From NCBI GenBank assembly GCA_902800215.1, contig CADCDS010000004.1, positions 36,185 through 100,184 of the forward strand: a stretch of 64,000 bases of DNA. The letters are read 5' to 3'. This DNA is from an uncultured Bacteroidales bacterium (lineage in GTDB: Bacteria; Bacteroidota; Bacteroidia; Bacteroidales; Paludibacteraceae). Every line of letters begins with the position of its first letter. Position 1 is the first letter of the stretch. The position numbers were made by a program, and so were the translations under genes. Below are positions 33,640-42,302 of this stretch, piece after piece. Below the pieces are notes generated by a model, which saw only the letters and a list, made by a program, of their open reading frames with translations, ran no database searches and had not been told where the DNA came from.

Positions 33640-34409
33640 CGTTCAGAATCAAAGATCCATCCCCATTTATTGAAATAGCGACACATGTTTTGGATATGAA
33701 TCCGAAGCATGTGTTTGTTTGTATAGGACGCTTTGGCGTGAGCATGGACTATTGTCCATTGCGGATAGTAGAGAGTCAAGTAGTTCCGATGGATAGTACG
33801 TGTAAGATCGATGTCTTCCGGATACATGAAATAACGGTCATCGAAGAGTCCGCCTTCAACGACTGCTTTGGTGCGCAGAAACATAAAACAACCACTGAGG
33901 TATGGTGCATTAATGGGTCGGTTGAGGTCCAAATCGCGTAACTCATATTTCTTATTACGACGTTTCATCAAGAAGGAAGGTAAGAAACGGCGACCGAAGA
34001 CATCCAGCGGTGAAGGTAAGCGTTTAGCCAGATACTGTTGTGTGCCATCGGGGTTAAGCACTTTAGGCATCATTTGTCCTACTAAGGGATTCAGTAACAT
34101 CCAGTCATGCATGGCATCGATATCTTCCGCTTTGACTCGTATATCGCTGTTCATCACCAGATGGAAGGGAATCTTTTGGTATGCACTTTCCCGTAAGGCG
34201 ATGTTATGTGCTTTGCCATAACCAAGGTTGGTTCCATTGAAGAGATAGCGCACTTTCTCCGATTTCATCGGGAAATTAGCATACTTCTGCTCACTATTAT
34301 CCAAGAGATATATCTTCCGAAGGTTTTTGACCTTCAGCAACTCTTCCAGCAGGGGGAAGAGTTCCTCTTCCCATTTCGGATGATATAGCACGATAGATAT
34401 ATTGAGCAT
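33618..34409 (-). CDS. Family 2 glycosyltransferase (rhamnosyltransferase-like)
   Basis: 263 aa, GT-A fold. MLNISIVLYHPKWEEE opens the nucleotide-binding strand and NGTNLGYGKAHNIAL is the rhamnosyltransferase-type loop. The acidic motif is VMNSDIRV, with a later YMYPEDIDLTRTIH. It is the last gene of a seven-gene minus-strand polysaccharide operon. The donor sugar is unknown; rhamnose is suggested by family and by the rfbB gene at 19730, but that is inference. Confidence 0.88.
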   Translation of the reverse strand: MLNISIVLYHPKWEEELFPLLEELLKVKNLRKIYLLDNSEQKYANFPMKSEKVRYLFNGTNLGYGKAHNIALRESAYQKIPFHLVMNSDIRVKAEDIDAMHDWMLLNPLVGQMMPKVLNPDGTQQYLAKRLPSPLDVFGRRFLPSFLMKRRNKKYELRDLDLNRPINAPYLSGCFMFLRTKAVVEGGLFDDRYFMYPEDIDLTRTIHRNYLTLYYPQWTIVHAHAKASYTNKHMLRIHIQNMCRYFNKWGWIFDSERYTFNNL

Positions 34410-34412
34410 ACC

Positions 34413-35159
34413 TTAGGATTTGCGGAGGAATTGTTTCACTTTCCGCAGTTGTTTGAGTGCCACAGTCAGATATCCTGCTCCGACATGGTTCTTTTTTAGG
34501 ACGATGTAGTCTTCTTGGGTCTTGGATAAACGTGCACGGGTGTTTTTGTTACTTGCCCCCCCCGTCTCCATTGACACTAACACTTCGGGGATATAATGCG
34601 ATTTAAAACCAGCCGTAAAGATACGAAGCACCATGTCATAGTCTGCAGAGATACGGAACCATTCATCGTATTTGCCGACTTGTCCATAGACCTCACGTCG
34701 CACATAAACTGTAGGATGCGGCGGCATCCAACCGTATTTGAGGGCACGAGGATGGAAAGCATTACTCTTCCAACGGCGCACTACTTTTCCTTCATGACAA
34801 TACTGCAGATCCCCATAGACTACATCTATGTGATCGTCAGCGAATGCAGTAGCGATTTTCCCGATGGAATCGGGGGAATAGAACACATCATCGGAGTGCA
34901 GAAAGCCGATTACATCACCGTTGGCTATAGCGATACCTTTGTTGAGGGCATTGTAGATACCCTCATCGGGTTCCGATATCCATCGCACGTTCTTATGTGC
35001 AGCAGCATAGGATTCGATGATTTGCCGTGTTCCGTCAGTAGAAGCACCGTCCACAATGAGGTGTTCGATATCTTTGTACGTTTGACTTTGTACACTCTCT
35101 AATGCACGTCGAATGGTCTTGGCACTATTGAAAGTGATTGTTATAATTGATATTTTCAT
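34413..35159 (-). CDS. Family 2 glycosyltransferase (WcaA-like) with a G8 tract
   Basis: 248 aa, GT-A fold: MKISIITITFNSAKTIRRAL, then VDGASTDGT, GIYNALNKGI and HSDDVFYSP (the DXD-type metal motif). The C-terminal quarter contains SMETGGASNKN encoded by eight consecutive G (34556-34563 on the plus strand as C). A one-base slip there would truncate the protein near residue 200. It is the sixth gene of the operon. Confidence 0.9.
   Translation of the reverse strand: MKISIITITFNSAKTIRRALESVQSQTYKDIEHLIVDGASTDGTRQIIESYAAAHKNVRWISEPDEGIYNALNKGIAIANGDVIGFLHSDDVFYSPDSIGKIATAFADDHIDVVYGDLQYCHEGKVVRRWKSNAFHPRALKYGWMPPHPTVYVRREVYGQVGKYDEWFRISADYDMVLRIFTAGFKSHYIPEVLVSMETGGASNKNTRARLSKTQEDYIVLKKNHVGAGYLTVALKQLRKVKQFLRKS
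34556..34563 (-). repeat. G8 homopolymer in a glycosyltransferase gene
   Basis: Eight C on the plus strand, G8 in the coding direction, in frame as ACG GGG GGG GCA. Such runs in surface-polysaccharide genes are classic sites of slipped-strand phase variation. Confidence 0.6.
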
Positions 35160-35166
35160 GATCCTT

Positions 35167-35703
35167 TTATTTCTTCTTTAATGCCGGATTTCCTTGATAC
35201 ACACCGTCCTTCAAACAGTCTTTGGTGGCTACAGAACCGGTTGTTAACATACTACCTTCTTCCATCTTCACGCCCGGACAAACGATCGCTTTGGCTCCTA
35301 TCCACACACTATCTTCCAAGATGATCGATTCTACCTTCAGGTCAAAGGTTTCCTTGGAAAAATCGTGATTCCCGCATAACAACATAGCTCCCTGACTAAT
35401 ACAACAGTTATTACCTATTGTGACTTGAGCAAGGTTATCAATCCACACATTCTCGCCAATCCAAGTATTCTCACCAACGGAAAGAAGCCATGGGTATTTG
35501 ATGTTGACGCACGGTTTAATGACTACACTTTTGCCCACTTTTGCGCCATAACAACGGAGCAAAGCACGTTTGAACCCATAGGAAAAGACACAAGAACTCT
35601 TGAAGAATAACGCATTTGTAATATACCACATAACCTGCACGAAAGCGTTACGACCGGGCTGATAGCCTGCATTGGTGTATTTCGATAAATCATGCTTACT
35701 CAT
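35167..35703 (-). CDS. WcaF-like colanic-acid-type acetyltransferase
   Basis: 178-aa left-handed beta-helix acetyltransferase, acting on an exopolysaccharide sugar with acetyl-CoA. The hexapeptide repeat pattern runs through about residues 60-165 (for example ENTWIGENVWIDNLAQVTIG and SVWIGAKAIVCPGVKM). The catalytic His is in CGNHDFS. The N-terminus (LSKYTNAGYQPGRN) matches the WcaF group. It overlaps the upstream glycosyltransferase by 8 nt. Confidence 0.9.
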   Translation of the reverse strand: MSKHDLSKYTNAGYQPGRNAFVQVMWYITNALFFKSSCVFSYGFKRALLRCYGAKVGKSVVIKPCVNIKYPWLLSVGENTWIGENVWIDNLAQVTIGNNCCISQGAMLLCGNHDFSKETFDLKVESIILEDSVWIGAKAIVCPGVKMEEGSMLTTGSVATKDCLKDGVYQGNPALKKK

Positions 35704-36829
35704 AGATAAAAGAGGGTTTATTTTGTTTAGTTACTATCCAATGATATAATTCTGACATTTGTTGTGCAACGGCCTTATCGGAAAACCGTTCGGTTACCAA
35801 TTGTTGTCCGATTCTTCCCATTTCATCGAGATTTTTCAAGTTCATCGTAATTATTTCTCGCATGACGGAAGCCATATTTTCCGGTGTCGGTTTTTGCCAC
35901 CAGCCGCATCCCTTCTCGTTGAGTAGTCTCCAAGGAGTCCCTGTTCCGGCAAAAACGGGTGTTCCGGCACGGAGTGCCTCAGTAACAATCATTCCGAAGT
36001 TTTCAAAATCACTTGGAACAAACAAGGCATGTATCGCAGCCAACTGCCGCTCTTTCTCTTCCCCTTCCACAAAACCCAAGAAACGGATATTTGGCATTTC
36101 TGCTGCACGTTCACGCAGGGATTTTTCATAGTCGGGGTCTCCGCTACCCATAATCAATAATTCGCATTGCTCTTTTTCTTTGTCGGAAAGCAAAGTCATT
36201 GCTTCCATCAGTCTTTCCACGTGTTTACGAGGATGAAGACGCCCCAGGTATCCGAAGGTAAGCTTATTCGTTTTGGGAACACTCTCCGTAACTAAAGCCT
36301 CCGGAACGGGATTTCCGATGACAGCGATAGGATTCGTATAACCTAACGCACGAATGACATTCATCTCTTCTTCGCATGTAACATGGATACATGACGCGCT
36401 ACGAATATCACGATCGAACATCGCTGTATGCAGCAATCGTTTCTGCCACTTGGATTGATCCAGAGCCTGCGGATACAGCATTCCATGGGGTGTCAGCACA
36501 AAAGGTTTTCCTTTTTGTCGGGCCACTACGGCTGTTATATGGTTGCAATAACGCCAAAGTCCATTGGTATGAAAAATATCTGCATCTGATTGTTGCAAGG
36601 CTTTTCGTAAGTTAGCCGACACTCCGAATCTTGTTTTCTCGTCGTTCTTAACGGTGTTGATCCATTCTTCTCCATGCCCCATCAAAGGTTGATAAGGAAG
36701 CGTAACCAACATCTCAGCCTGCACGTCTTTAAGTTTATTCAACGCTGCCAATAAGTCATAAGTACACGTAGCCGTACCGCCGGTAGTGGCAGTAAATGCA
36801 TGAATGGTATGTACGACACGTATGCTCAT
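35696..36829 (-). CDS. Family 4 glycosyltransferase
   Basis: 377-aa GT-B enzyme. MSIRVVHTIHAFTATTGGTA is the acceptor-side opening. The C-terminal half has FGYLGRLHPRKHVERLMEAM and the retaining signature FVPSDFENFGMIVTEALRAG, with Glu residues spaced as in the EX7E motif. The start is placed at the ATG that overlaps the preceding stop as ATGA. It is the fourth gene of the operon. Donor and acceptor are unknown. Confidence 0.9.
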   Translation of the reverse strand: MSIRVVHTIHAFTATTGGTATCTYDLLAALNKLKDVQAEMLVTLPYQPLMGHGEEWINTVKNDEKTRFGVSANLRKALQQSDADIFHTNGLWRYCNHITAVVARQKGKPFVLTPHGMLYPQALDQSKWQKRLLHTAMFDRDIRSASCIHVTCEEEMNVIRALGYTNPIAVIGNPVPEALVTESVPKTNKLTFGYLGRLHPRKHVERLMEAMTLLSDKEKEQCELLIMGSGDPDYEKSLRERAAEMPNIRFLGFVEGEEKERQLAAIHALFVPSDFENFGMIVTEALRAGTPVFAGTGTPWRLLNEKGCGWWQKPTPENMASVMREIITMNLKNLDEMGRIGQQLVTERFSDKAVAQQMSELYHWIVTKQNKPSFIYE

Positions 36830-37968
36830 CTTTCGATTACTTGGATCCACTGAGGCATGATTTGTTTTTCACTATAGGTCTGTTGCGCATAAGTTTGTGC
36901 TTTCTGCGCCCGTTCGGCAGCTTCGTCGGAATGGGTGATGACGTATTCTATCTGTTTGGAAAGAGCCGAAATATTGCCGTTGGCAACAAGCCATCCTCTA
37001 TCATTGGTCAATAAAGCGGCCGGTCCATTGGGACAGTCAAAAGCAATGGATGGAGTGCCGCACCACATAGCTTCGATAAGGGCTAAAGGCAAACCTTCAT
37101 AACGGGATGAGAGCACAAAGAGAGAAGCCTGCGCATATTCATTGATTACCTCATTCGTTCGTCCGAGGAGTGCCACCCGTTTCAGTTTCAATGTCTTCAC
37201 CAATGCTTCCAATTCCTCTCGTTTCGGACCTTCCCCTACGATTCGAAGGGCCCATTCGGGATGGTTTTCCTCGATGGGTTTCCATGCCTGCAGTAATAAG
37301 TCAAAACCTTTCTGTTCGTGTAAACGGCCAACCGCTAAAAGGACATTTTTCTTCGATTTCATCGGGATTTTTTGTCCGTCCAGACTGCAGATATTGGGAA
37401 TGACCGTTACGTTGGTACAACCCGCTCTCTTCCAATCGTTCTTGTCCGCTTCTGTCAGCACGACGAGTTGTTCGAGGGGTTTGACAGCACGTACCAACTG
37501 CCATGTGCGGATGCGCCCTAAAAGGGACCATATGAAGTTCTTATGATTTGCTTCCAACAACTGTTGCCGCTGGTCTTTGGCAAAATGCAGTTCAGCGACC
37601 GTGCGGCAGGGTAAGGTGCGTAAGAAAGCTATCTCTTTTCCGCAAAGGGAGATACAAAGGTCGATAGCATGCTCGTTGATATAGCGCGTGAGTGCACGTT
37701 TGTACATGCGCATGCGCCGCATGTGTCCCCACCATTTGGAGAGGAGCGGTTTACGATAATCTGCATTGAAGTCAATATTCAACGGTACGATCTGTACTCG
37801 TGGATCCAATGGGAAATAGGTATCGTTCATCCCTTGCGGTGTCGGTTCAGTAGTGATGATGGTGAAGGAATGCGAGGTATGGGCGCAGAGCCAGTTCACT
37901 TTCTGGGTCAGTACCCGTTCCATACCTCCGGAGTTATAGAGATGAGGGATGCAATAGAGGATGTTCAT
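36826..37968 (-). CDS. Family 4 glycosyltransferase
   Basis: 380-aa GT-B enzyme beginning MNILYCIPHLYNSGGMERVL, a typical GT4 start. LLAVGRLHEQKGFDLLLQAW and LFVLSSRYEGLPLALIEAMW (the EX7E motif) follow, then CPNGPAALL as in GalNAc-transferase-like members. The start at 37968 is supported by its ATGA overlap with the polymerase gene. It is the third gene of the operon. Confidence 0.92.
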   Translation of the reverse strand: MNILYCIPHLYNSGGMERVLTQKVNWLCAHTSHSFTIITTEPTPQGMNDTYFPLDPRVQIVPLNIDFNADYRKPLLSKWWGHMRRMRMYKRALTRYINEHAIDLCISLCGKEIAFLRTLPCRTVAELHFAKDQRQQLLEANHKNFIWSLLGRIRTWQLVRAVKPLEQLVVLTEADKNDWKRAGCTNVTVIPNICSLDGQKIPMKSKKNVLLAVGRLHEQKGFDLLLQAWKPIEENHPEWALRIVGEGPKREELEALVKTLKLKRVALLGRTNEVINEYAQASLFVLSSRYEGLPLALIEAMWCGTPSIAFDCPNGPAALLTNDRGWLVANGNISALSKQIEYVITHSDEAAERAQKAQTYAQQTYSEKQIMPQWIQVIER

Positions 37969-39365
37969 GCTTGGTCCTCCTTCTTTTTGCCGAGGCGGTT
38001 TAACCAATGTACGATCTGCGTCTGATGGCTTGTGATACCCATGACGATTGCCAACAAGATCAGGCTCCATACGACGGTACGCGGATCAAAGAGTAAGGGC
38101 GCACGGGGATAGATAAGGGCATGACTAACCAAGAGGAAGTACATGAGATACCAATAGACGCTATCCTTGGCACGATAAAAACTCTCTTTGACCCACAGAC
38201 CGATAAGGAACATCGCGATGGCAGTACCGATGGCACCAAAGGAGCGATAAGCTTCACCTACCATGTTCGTTCCCGTTCCCCAAGAAGAGTCAGGTCCCAT
38301 GAAGAGATAGGTAGGTAAGTCACCACCATGGAGCATCTCGTGCGGCAGTTCGGAATGGGAGATGATGACGTTGGCTAATCCGGGAATAGGGGAAGAGATA
38401 TCGAGTGCCATGCCTTGAAACCAAGTGGGGTCATTCTCCTGCGCAAAACCGTAGAGACGGAAGAGGTTGACATCGTTCACTATCAGGTCTTCATAGATAT
38501 CCCAGAAACTATTCAGTTTGGTATGCGCCAGTTTTTCCTCCCATGCGCCGGTGTCTACACCTTCTGTACGCAGGGTCATGACGAGGAAAAGGATGACAGA
38601 GCCTAAACCGATGACCAGCGTCACCTGCCACCATTTGAGGTGATAGACATACATGCTGAAACCGACCACCAAGATGAGTGCCAGACTGATTGCCATCTGA
38701 CGACTTCCAGTGGACAATAGCAGGAGGAGGAAGGAGAGAATGACAAGGGTATAGAACCACCATTTCTGTTTCGGAATCCGGAAGAGGAAGATGGCCATGA
38801 AGAAGCATCCAATGGTAAAGATATTATTGAAATAGCTGTAGATACCCACTTCCCGGAGGTTGGATCCTTCGGCATAGACACTTTGCAAAGCAGCCAAACC
38901 GCCGGTGAGGACAAACAATATCCATGCACCGATGGTGATGCCGAAGAACCAGATATACTGCCGCATGGAAATGGTAAAAGTGGGTTCCGATGGTTCTTCA
39001 CGTTTAAGTCGAAAGAGCCGTGTGGCACCTAATAGATACCATGCATAGCCGAAGTAGGCGAGTGCGGTAGCACGGGTGACGTGATCGTCATTGAAGGCAA
39101 AACTGAAGAAGGACCAATATTGCCGTTCTTCGAAGGGCGCATAGAAGACGGGATAGACGAAGTTCACAAGGAAGAACGAGAGGGCGAAGAAGAACTCAAA
39201 TCCCAACCAGTTCTTGCGTTTGTTGGTGAGGAAATAGAGTGCATTCTGCGCAATGAAGACCCACATGAGTGCCTGGCAATAGGTATAGTCATAGTGCTCG
39301 GGTGCCTGGATAAAAAGCACCGTTGCGGCAATGGCAAAGGCTATGTTCAGGAGGTAGGTCAGCAT
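37965..39365 (-). CDS. Wzy-like O-antigen/capsule repeat-unit polymerase
   Basis: 466-aa membrane protein with about 11-12 hydrophobic segments and a large loop around residues 270-370. There is no conserved catalytic motif, as usual for polymerases, but topology, length and position among glycosyltransferases fit Wzy/oligosaccharide-repeat polymerase. The phrase FMGPDSSWGTGTNMVGEAYR in the large loop resembles the oligosaccharide repeat unit polymerase group. It begins 7 nt inside the end of the upstream glycosyltransferase. No flippase (Wzx) is in the window. Confidence 0.82.
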   Translation of the reverse strand: MLTYLLNIAFAIAATVLFIQAPEHYDYTYCQALMWVFIAQNALYFLTNKRKNWLGFEFFFALSFFLVNFVYPVFYAPFEERQYWSFFSFAFNDDHVTRATALAYFGYAWYLLGATRLFRLKREEPSEPTFTISMRQYIWFFGITIGAWILFVLTGGLAALQSVYAEGSNLREVGIYSYFNNIFTIGCFFMAIFLFRIPKQKWWFYTLVILSFLLLLLSTGSRQMAISLALILVVGFSMYVYHLKWWQVTLVIGLGSVILFLVMTLRTEGVDTGAWEEKLAHTKLNSFWDIYEDLIVNDVNLFRLYGFAQENDPTWFQGMALDISSPIPGLANVIISHSELPHEMLHGGDLPTYLFMGPDSSWGTGTNMVGEAYRSFGAIGTAIAMFLIGLWVKESFYRAKDSVYWYLMYFLLVSHALIYPRAPLLFDPRTVVWSLILLAIVMGITSHQTQIVHWLNRLGKKKEDQA

Positions 39366-40267
39366 TTCTCGATGGCTCTATGGAGCAGATAAAACAGATA
39401 GGATAACCGTCCAAATTCGGGTTCAGTCGCCCAAGCAGCCAAGGCATTGGCGCGTCCGTCGTCTGAGACGGAGGGGCGATGCATAGCTTTCCAATGGTAA
39501 CCGCAGATGACGTTTTTCTCATTGTTCGTAAGCGACAAGAGCGGTGCGATCAGTTGGTAGATCGTATGATCCTGCACAATATTCAGGCCCTTGTATTCAG
39601 CACCGCCTGACACTTTATGTTCATGCTGGCGGAAGTGATTAAGCGTTTGAGCGACGTAGGCGACACGACCTTGCAGTGCCAGTTGAATCCAGAAAAGACG
39701 ATCACCGCTGGCGGTAAGTTGTTGAATCTGATACCAATCGACAGCAGGTAGCATCTCCCGTCTAAAGAGGACCGCAGAAGCATTACAAATGGTGTTATAA
39801 CCCAAGAGATATTGCTTGATAAAATCGGCACCAGCCATCGAAAAGTCCCGTTTCCATCGAGAATCCTGGTTACGAGGGATGGGATTTCCTTCGCTATCCA
39901 TCCATTGGCTGTTACAAAAGGCCAGTACGGCATCTTTCTGTTCGAGCTCCTGCACTAACCGTGTGAGCAGAGAGGGTTCGGCTACATCGTCACTTTCGGC
40001 AATCCAGATATAATCCCCGGTCGCTTGTTGGATACCGCGTTGCCACTGCACAAAAGTGTTGCCGGAGTTGGTCTCATTGACGATGAGGGCCTTCACTTGG
40101 GGATGGTTCGTATAGTGTTGGAGCAGTTCAACGCTGTTGTCCGTAGAAGCATCATCCAAGAGGATCACCTCAAAATCGGGATAATCCTGCGCCAGGATAC
40201 TGTCCATGCGTTGTTTAAGATAGGGCGCATGGTTAAAATTGGGCATTATGACACTTACTTTTGGCAT
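39359..40267 (-). CDS. Family 2 glycosyltransferase, first gene of the polysaccharide operon
   Basis: 302 aa, GT-A fold: MPKVSVIMPNFNHAPYLKQR, then LDDASTDNS, and AESDDVAEPSLL holding the metal-binding Asp pair. The start at 40267 is preferred; earlier in-frame ATGs at 40288 and 40300 lie at or before the expected transcription start. It heads the seven-gene operon from a canonical promoter at 40297-40329. Confidence 0.9.
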   Translation of the reverse strand: MPKVSVIMPNFNHAPYLKQRMDSILAQDYPDFEVILLDDASTDNSVELLQHYTNHPQVKALIVNETNSGNTFVQWQRGIQQATGDYIWIAESDDVAEPSLLTRLVQELEQKDAVLAFCNSQWMDSEGNPIPRNQDSRWKRDFSMAGADFIKQYLLGYNTICNASAVLFRREMLPAVDWYQIQQLTASGDRLFWIQLALQGRVAYVAQTLNHFRQHEHKVSGGAEYKGLNIVQDHTIYQLIAPLLSLTNNEKNVICGYHWKAMHRPSVSDDGRANALAAWATEPEFGRLSYLFYLLHRAIEKC

Positions 40268-40296
40268 GGTTTCACTTGCTGCACACATAAAAGTGT

Positions 40297-40329
40297 GCAA
40301 AGGTACAAAAAATATTTGGAATACGCAAA
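40297..40329 (-). promoter_or_regulatory. Promoter of the polysaccharide operon
   Basis: Minus strand: TTTG (40326-40329), 20 nt, TACCTTTGC (40297-40305); extended -33 TTTGCGTATTCC. Confidence 0.78.
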
Positions 40330-40343
40330 TTTTGCATGAGATA

Positions 40344-40376
40344 TTTGCATATATGCAAGAATTTTTGTAATTTTGC
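40344..40376 (+). promoter_or_regulatory. Promoter of the acyltransferase gene
   Basis: TTTG (40344-40347), 20 nt, TAATTTTGC (40368-40376), inside the palindromic context TTTGCATATATGCAA. It is back-to-back with the polysaccharide operon promoter. Confidence 0.78.
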
Positions 40377-40404
40377 AGCCAATTTTAAGAGAGAAGGAGT
40401 AAAG

Positions 40405-41517
40405 ATGCCTACGAAAGAGCGAAACAGGTCGATAGATATATTACGTTCGGTGGCGATCGTGTTGGTCGTTATCGGTCATTCGTTTCCGATACCGGGATGC
40501 GAATGGTGGCAGACACATTTCAGTGCCGGAAGTTACCGTATGGCGTTGTTCTTATTTATCAGCGGCTATCTGTTTAAAGACATCGAATGGTCAAATTTCC
40601 CCGGTTTCATCGGGAGAAAAACGAAGAATTTGGTGGTACCGTTGATCGGTTGGAACATCGTGTATGCAGGTATAGTGAGTCTGATTAATCTGCGTCATCC
40701 CGTTGAATATTTGCCCCCCACAGCGCAGGTATGGAACGTACACGATTTATTTGTAGAACCGTTTATCACGGGTCACCAGTATTTACTGAACTTAGCGACG
40801 TGGTTTGTAGGATTGCTGTATATAGCTATTCTTCTTTACGGTATTATTCATATAATCAGTAAACGCCTGCCTGCATGGGCGATGCTGATCGCGTATGCGT
40901 TGATAGCGGCAGCCGGCTTATATTGCAATTCGTTGGGTTTACCGGGGAAAGGATGGTTAGTAGCGGAACGGGTGATGTTAGCGCTTTTCTATATTCAGTT
41001 AGGCCGTTGTTTTCGCATCTACATCGAACCGCTGTTGCAAGCGAAACATCTATGGTGGATGTGCCTTGTGCTGTTAGGGGCCTGGTGTGCGGTGGTCTAT
41101 GGTACAAGTAGGTATTACCTATGGGCCTTTATGAATTTCAGCGGTTGTATTATCCGTCCTTTGGCGGCAGGTACGTTAGGCTGTTTGTTCTGGATGGTAG
41201 CCTGCAAGCAGATAGCAGAATGGGTGCCGAAGAACCGAATTGAGACGGCAATCGGTAACGGTACGTGGTCGATTATGACGAACCATTTGCTGGTACGTTT
41301 TGTATTCTGCTGGATGTTCGTACATTTCTTCGGAGATGACTTAATGCGCGAAGCGTTCAGTCGAGACATCTGGTTCTTCCCTCGTAGTGAGGCGTTTTTG
41401 TCGGGTTATACCTTGTTATACCTGCTTGCGATCACGTTAGAAGTGGCGTTGCCGGTGGTATGGCAGATATACTTTGATAAGTTTAAGGAACGAGTGAGAG
41501 GTTTGGTAAAGCGATAA
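40405..41517 (+). CDS. Acyltransferase family 3 membrane protein
   Basis: 370-aa protein with about ten hydrophobic segments. The N-terminal signature RSIDILRSVAIVLVVIGHS (catalytic His in VIGHS) is that of acyltransferase 3 enzymes, which acetylate or succinylate surface sugars. The start at 40405 is preceded by a purine-rich stretch (GAGAAGGAG); upstream codons would translate the promoter. It is divergent from the polysaccharide operon and may modify that polymer, which is inferred from position. It ends at a strong terminator shared with rpsP. Confidence 0.9.
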   Translation: MPTKERNRSIDILRSVAIVLVVIGHSFPIPGCEWWQTHFSAGSYRMALFLFISGYLFKDIEWSNFPGFIGRKTKNLVVPLIGWNIVYAGIVSLINLRHPVEYLPPTAQVWNVHDLFVEPFITGHQYLLNLATWFVGLLYIAILLYGIIHIISKRLPAWAMLIAYALIAAAGLYCNSLGLPGKGWLVAERVMLALFYIQLGRCFRIYIEPLLQAKHLWWMCLVLLGAWCAVVYGTSRYYLWAFMNFSGCIIRPLAAGTLGCLFWMVACKQIAEWVPKNRIETAIGNGTWSIMTNHLLVRFVFCWMFVHFFGDDLMREAFSRDIWFFPRSEAFLSGYTLLYLLAITLEVALPVVWQIYFDKFKERVRGLVKR

Positions 41518-41551
41518 AAAAAGTCCGGAATAAACCGGACTTCTTTTTTTG
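41516..41551. terminator. Bidirectional terminator between the acyltransferase gene and rpsP
   Basis: AGTCCGG-AATAAA-CCGGACT (41522-41541), with A-run on the left and T-run on the right. Confidence 0.87.
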
Positions 41552-41565
41552 ATAGCATCAGTGGC

Positions 41566-42129
41566 TTAAGCCTCAGCTTCCTCAGCAGGAGCTTCACCGT
41601 TTGCTTCAGCCTCAGCGGCAGCTGCTTCTTGAGCAGCTTCCTGCGCAGCAGCAGCGAGTTCAGCAGCAGCGGCAGCACGTTTCTCTGCGATAGCAGCAGC
41701 TTTTGCCTTGTTGGTCTCCACCTCTTGAGCGAGGAGCGCCTTAGCAGCCGCTACTTTCTTGTCAGCTTCAGCCTGGCTGATCTTACCATTCTTTGCATCT
41801 TTTTGTGCTTTCCAAGCGTCGAAACGCTTTTGAGCTTCTTCAGCGCTGAAAGCGCCTTTGGCTACACCGCCGTTGAGGTGCTTCATCAGGAGCACACCCT
41901 CGTTGGAGAGGATGGTACGTACGGTGTCTGTCGGCTGCGCACCTACGCCTACCCAGTACAATGCACGCTCAAAGTTGAGAATAACTGCTGCAGGGTTGGT
42001 GTTGGGGTTGAACGAACCGAGACGTTCGATAATTTTGCCGTCACGCGGCGAGCGGCTGTCAGCTACTACGATGTGGTAGAAAGCGTAGTCTTTGTGACCA
42101 TGACGAGCCAAACGAATCTTTGTTGCCAT
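41566..42129 (-). CDS. rpsP: 30S ribosomal protein S16 with Ala/Glu-rich tail
   Basis: 187 aa. The first 80 or so residues are S16 ([20 protein letters not shown], then GSFNPNTNP and [17 protein letters not shown]). A helical tail of about 100 residues ends in Ala/Glu repeats ([20 protein letters not shown]). Long tails of this composition are usual for S16 in Bacteroidales and are probably flexible. The start at 42129 is the [14 protein letters not shown], not one further upstream. A promoter and leader hairpin precede it. Confidence 0.96.
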   Translation of the reverse strand: MATKIRLARHGHKDYAFYHIVVADSRSPRDGKIIERLGSFNPNTNPAAVILNFERALYWVGVGAQPTDTVRTILSNEGVLLMKHLNGGVAKGAFSAEEAQKRFDAWKAQKDAKNGKISQAEADKKVAAAKALLAQEVETNKAKAAAIAEKRAAAAAELAAAAQEAAQEAAAAEAEANGEAPAEEAEA

Positions 42130-42198
42130 TAGTTTTTTTTGTTTTATGGGCTGCGGATTACGCGAATCCATGCCCGGTTAATAAATCAGTATTTATAT

Positions 42199-42217
42199 CC
42201 CATTTTCACGAAATGGG
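42199..42217 (-). promoter_or_regulatory. Hairpin at the 5' end of the rpsP mRNA
   Basis: CCCATTT/AAATGGG with a 5-nt loop, 3-21 nt past the -7 box, so it would form the very start of the transcript. It may stabilise the mRNA or bind S16; both are inference. Confidence 0.45.
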
Positions 42218-42219
42218 CT

Positions 42220-42252
42220 GCAAAGGTACTGCTTTTTTTTGAAACTACCAAA
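42220..42252 (-). promoter_or_regulatory. Promoter of rpsP
   Basis: Minus strand: TTTG (42249-42252), 20 nt, TACCTTTGC (42220-42228). Confidence 0.77.
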
Positions 42253-42302
42253 TTTTTAAGCATTTTTTTGCAGTTTTTGTCCCATTTCGTTACTTTCTCG
42301 GG

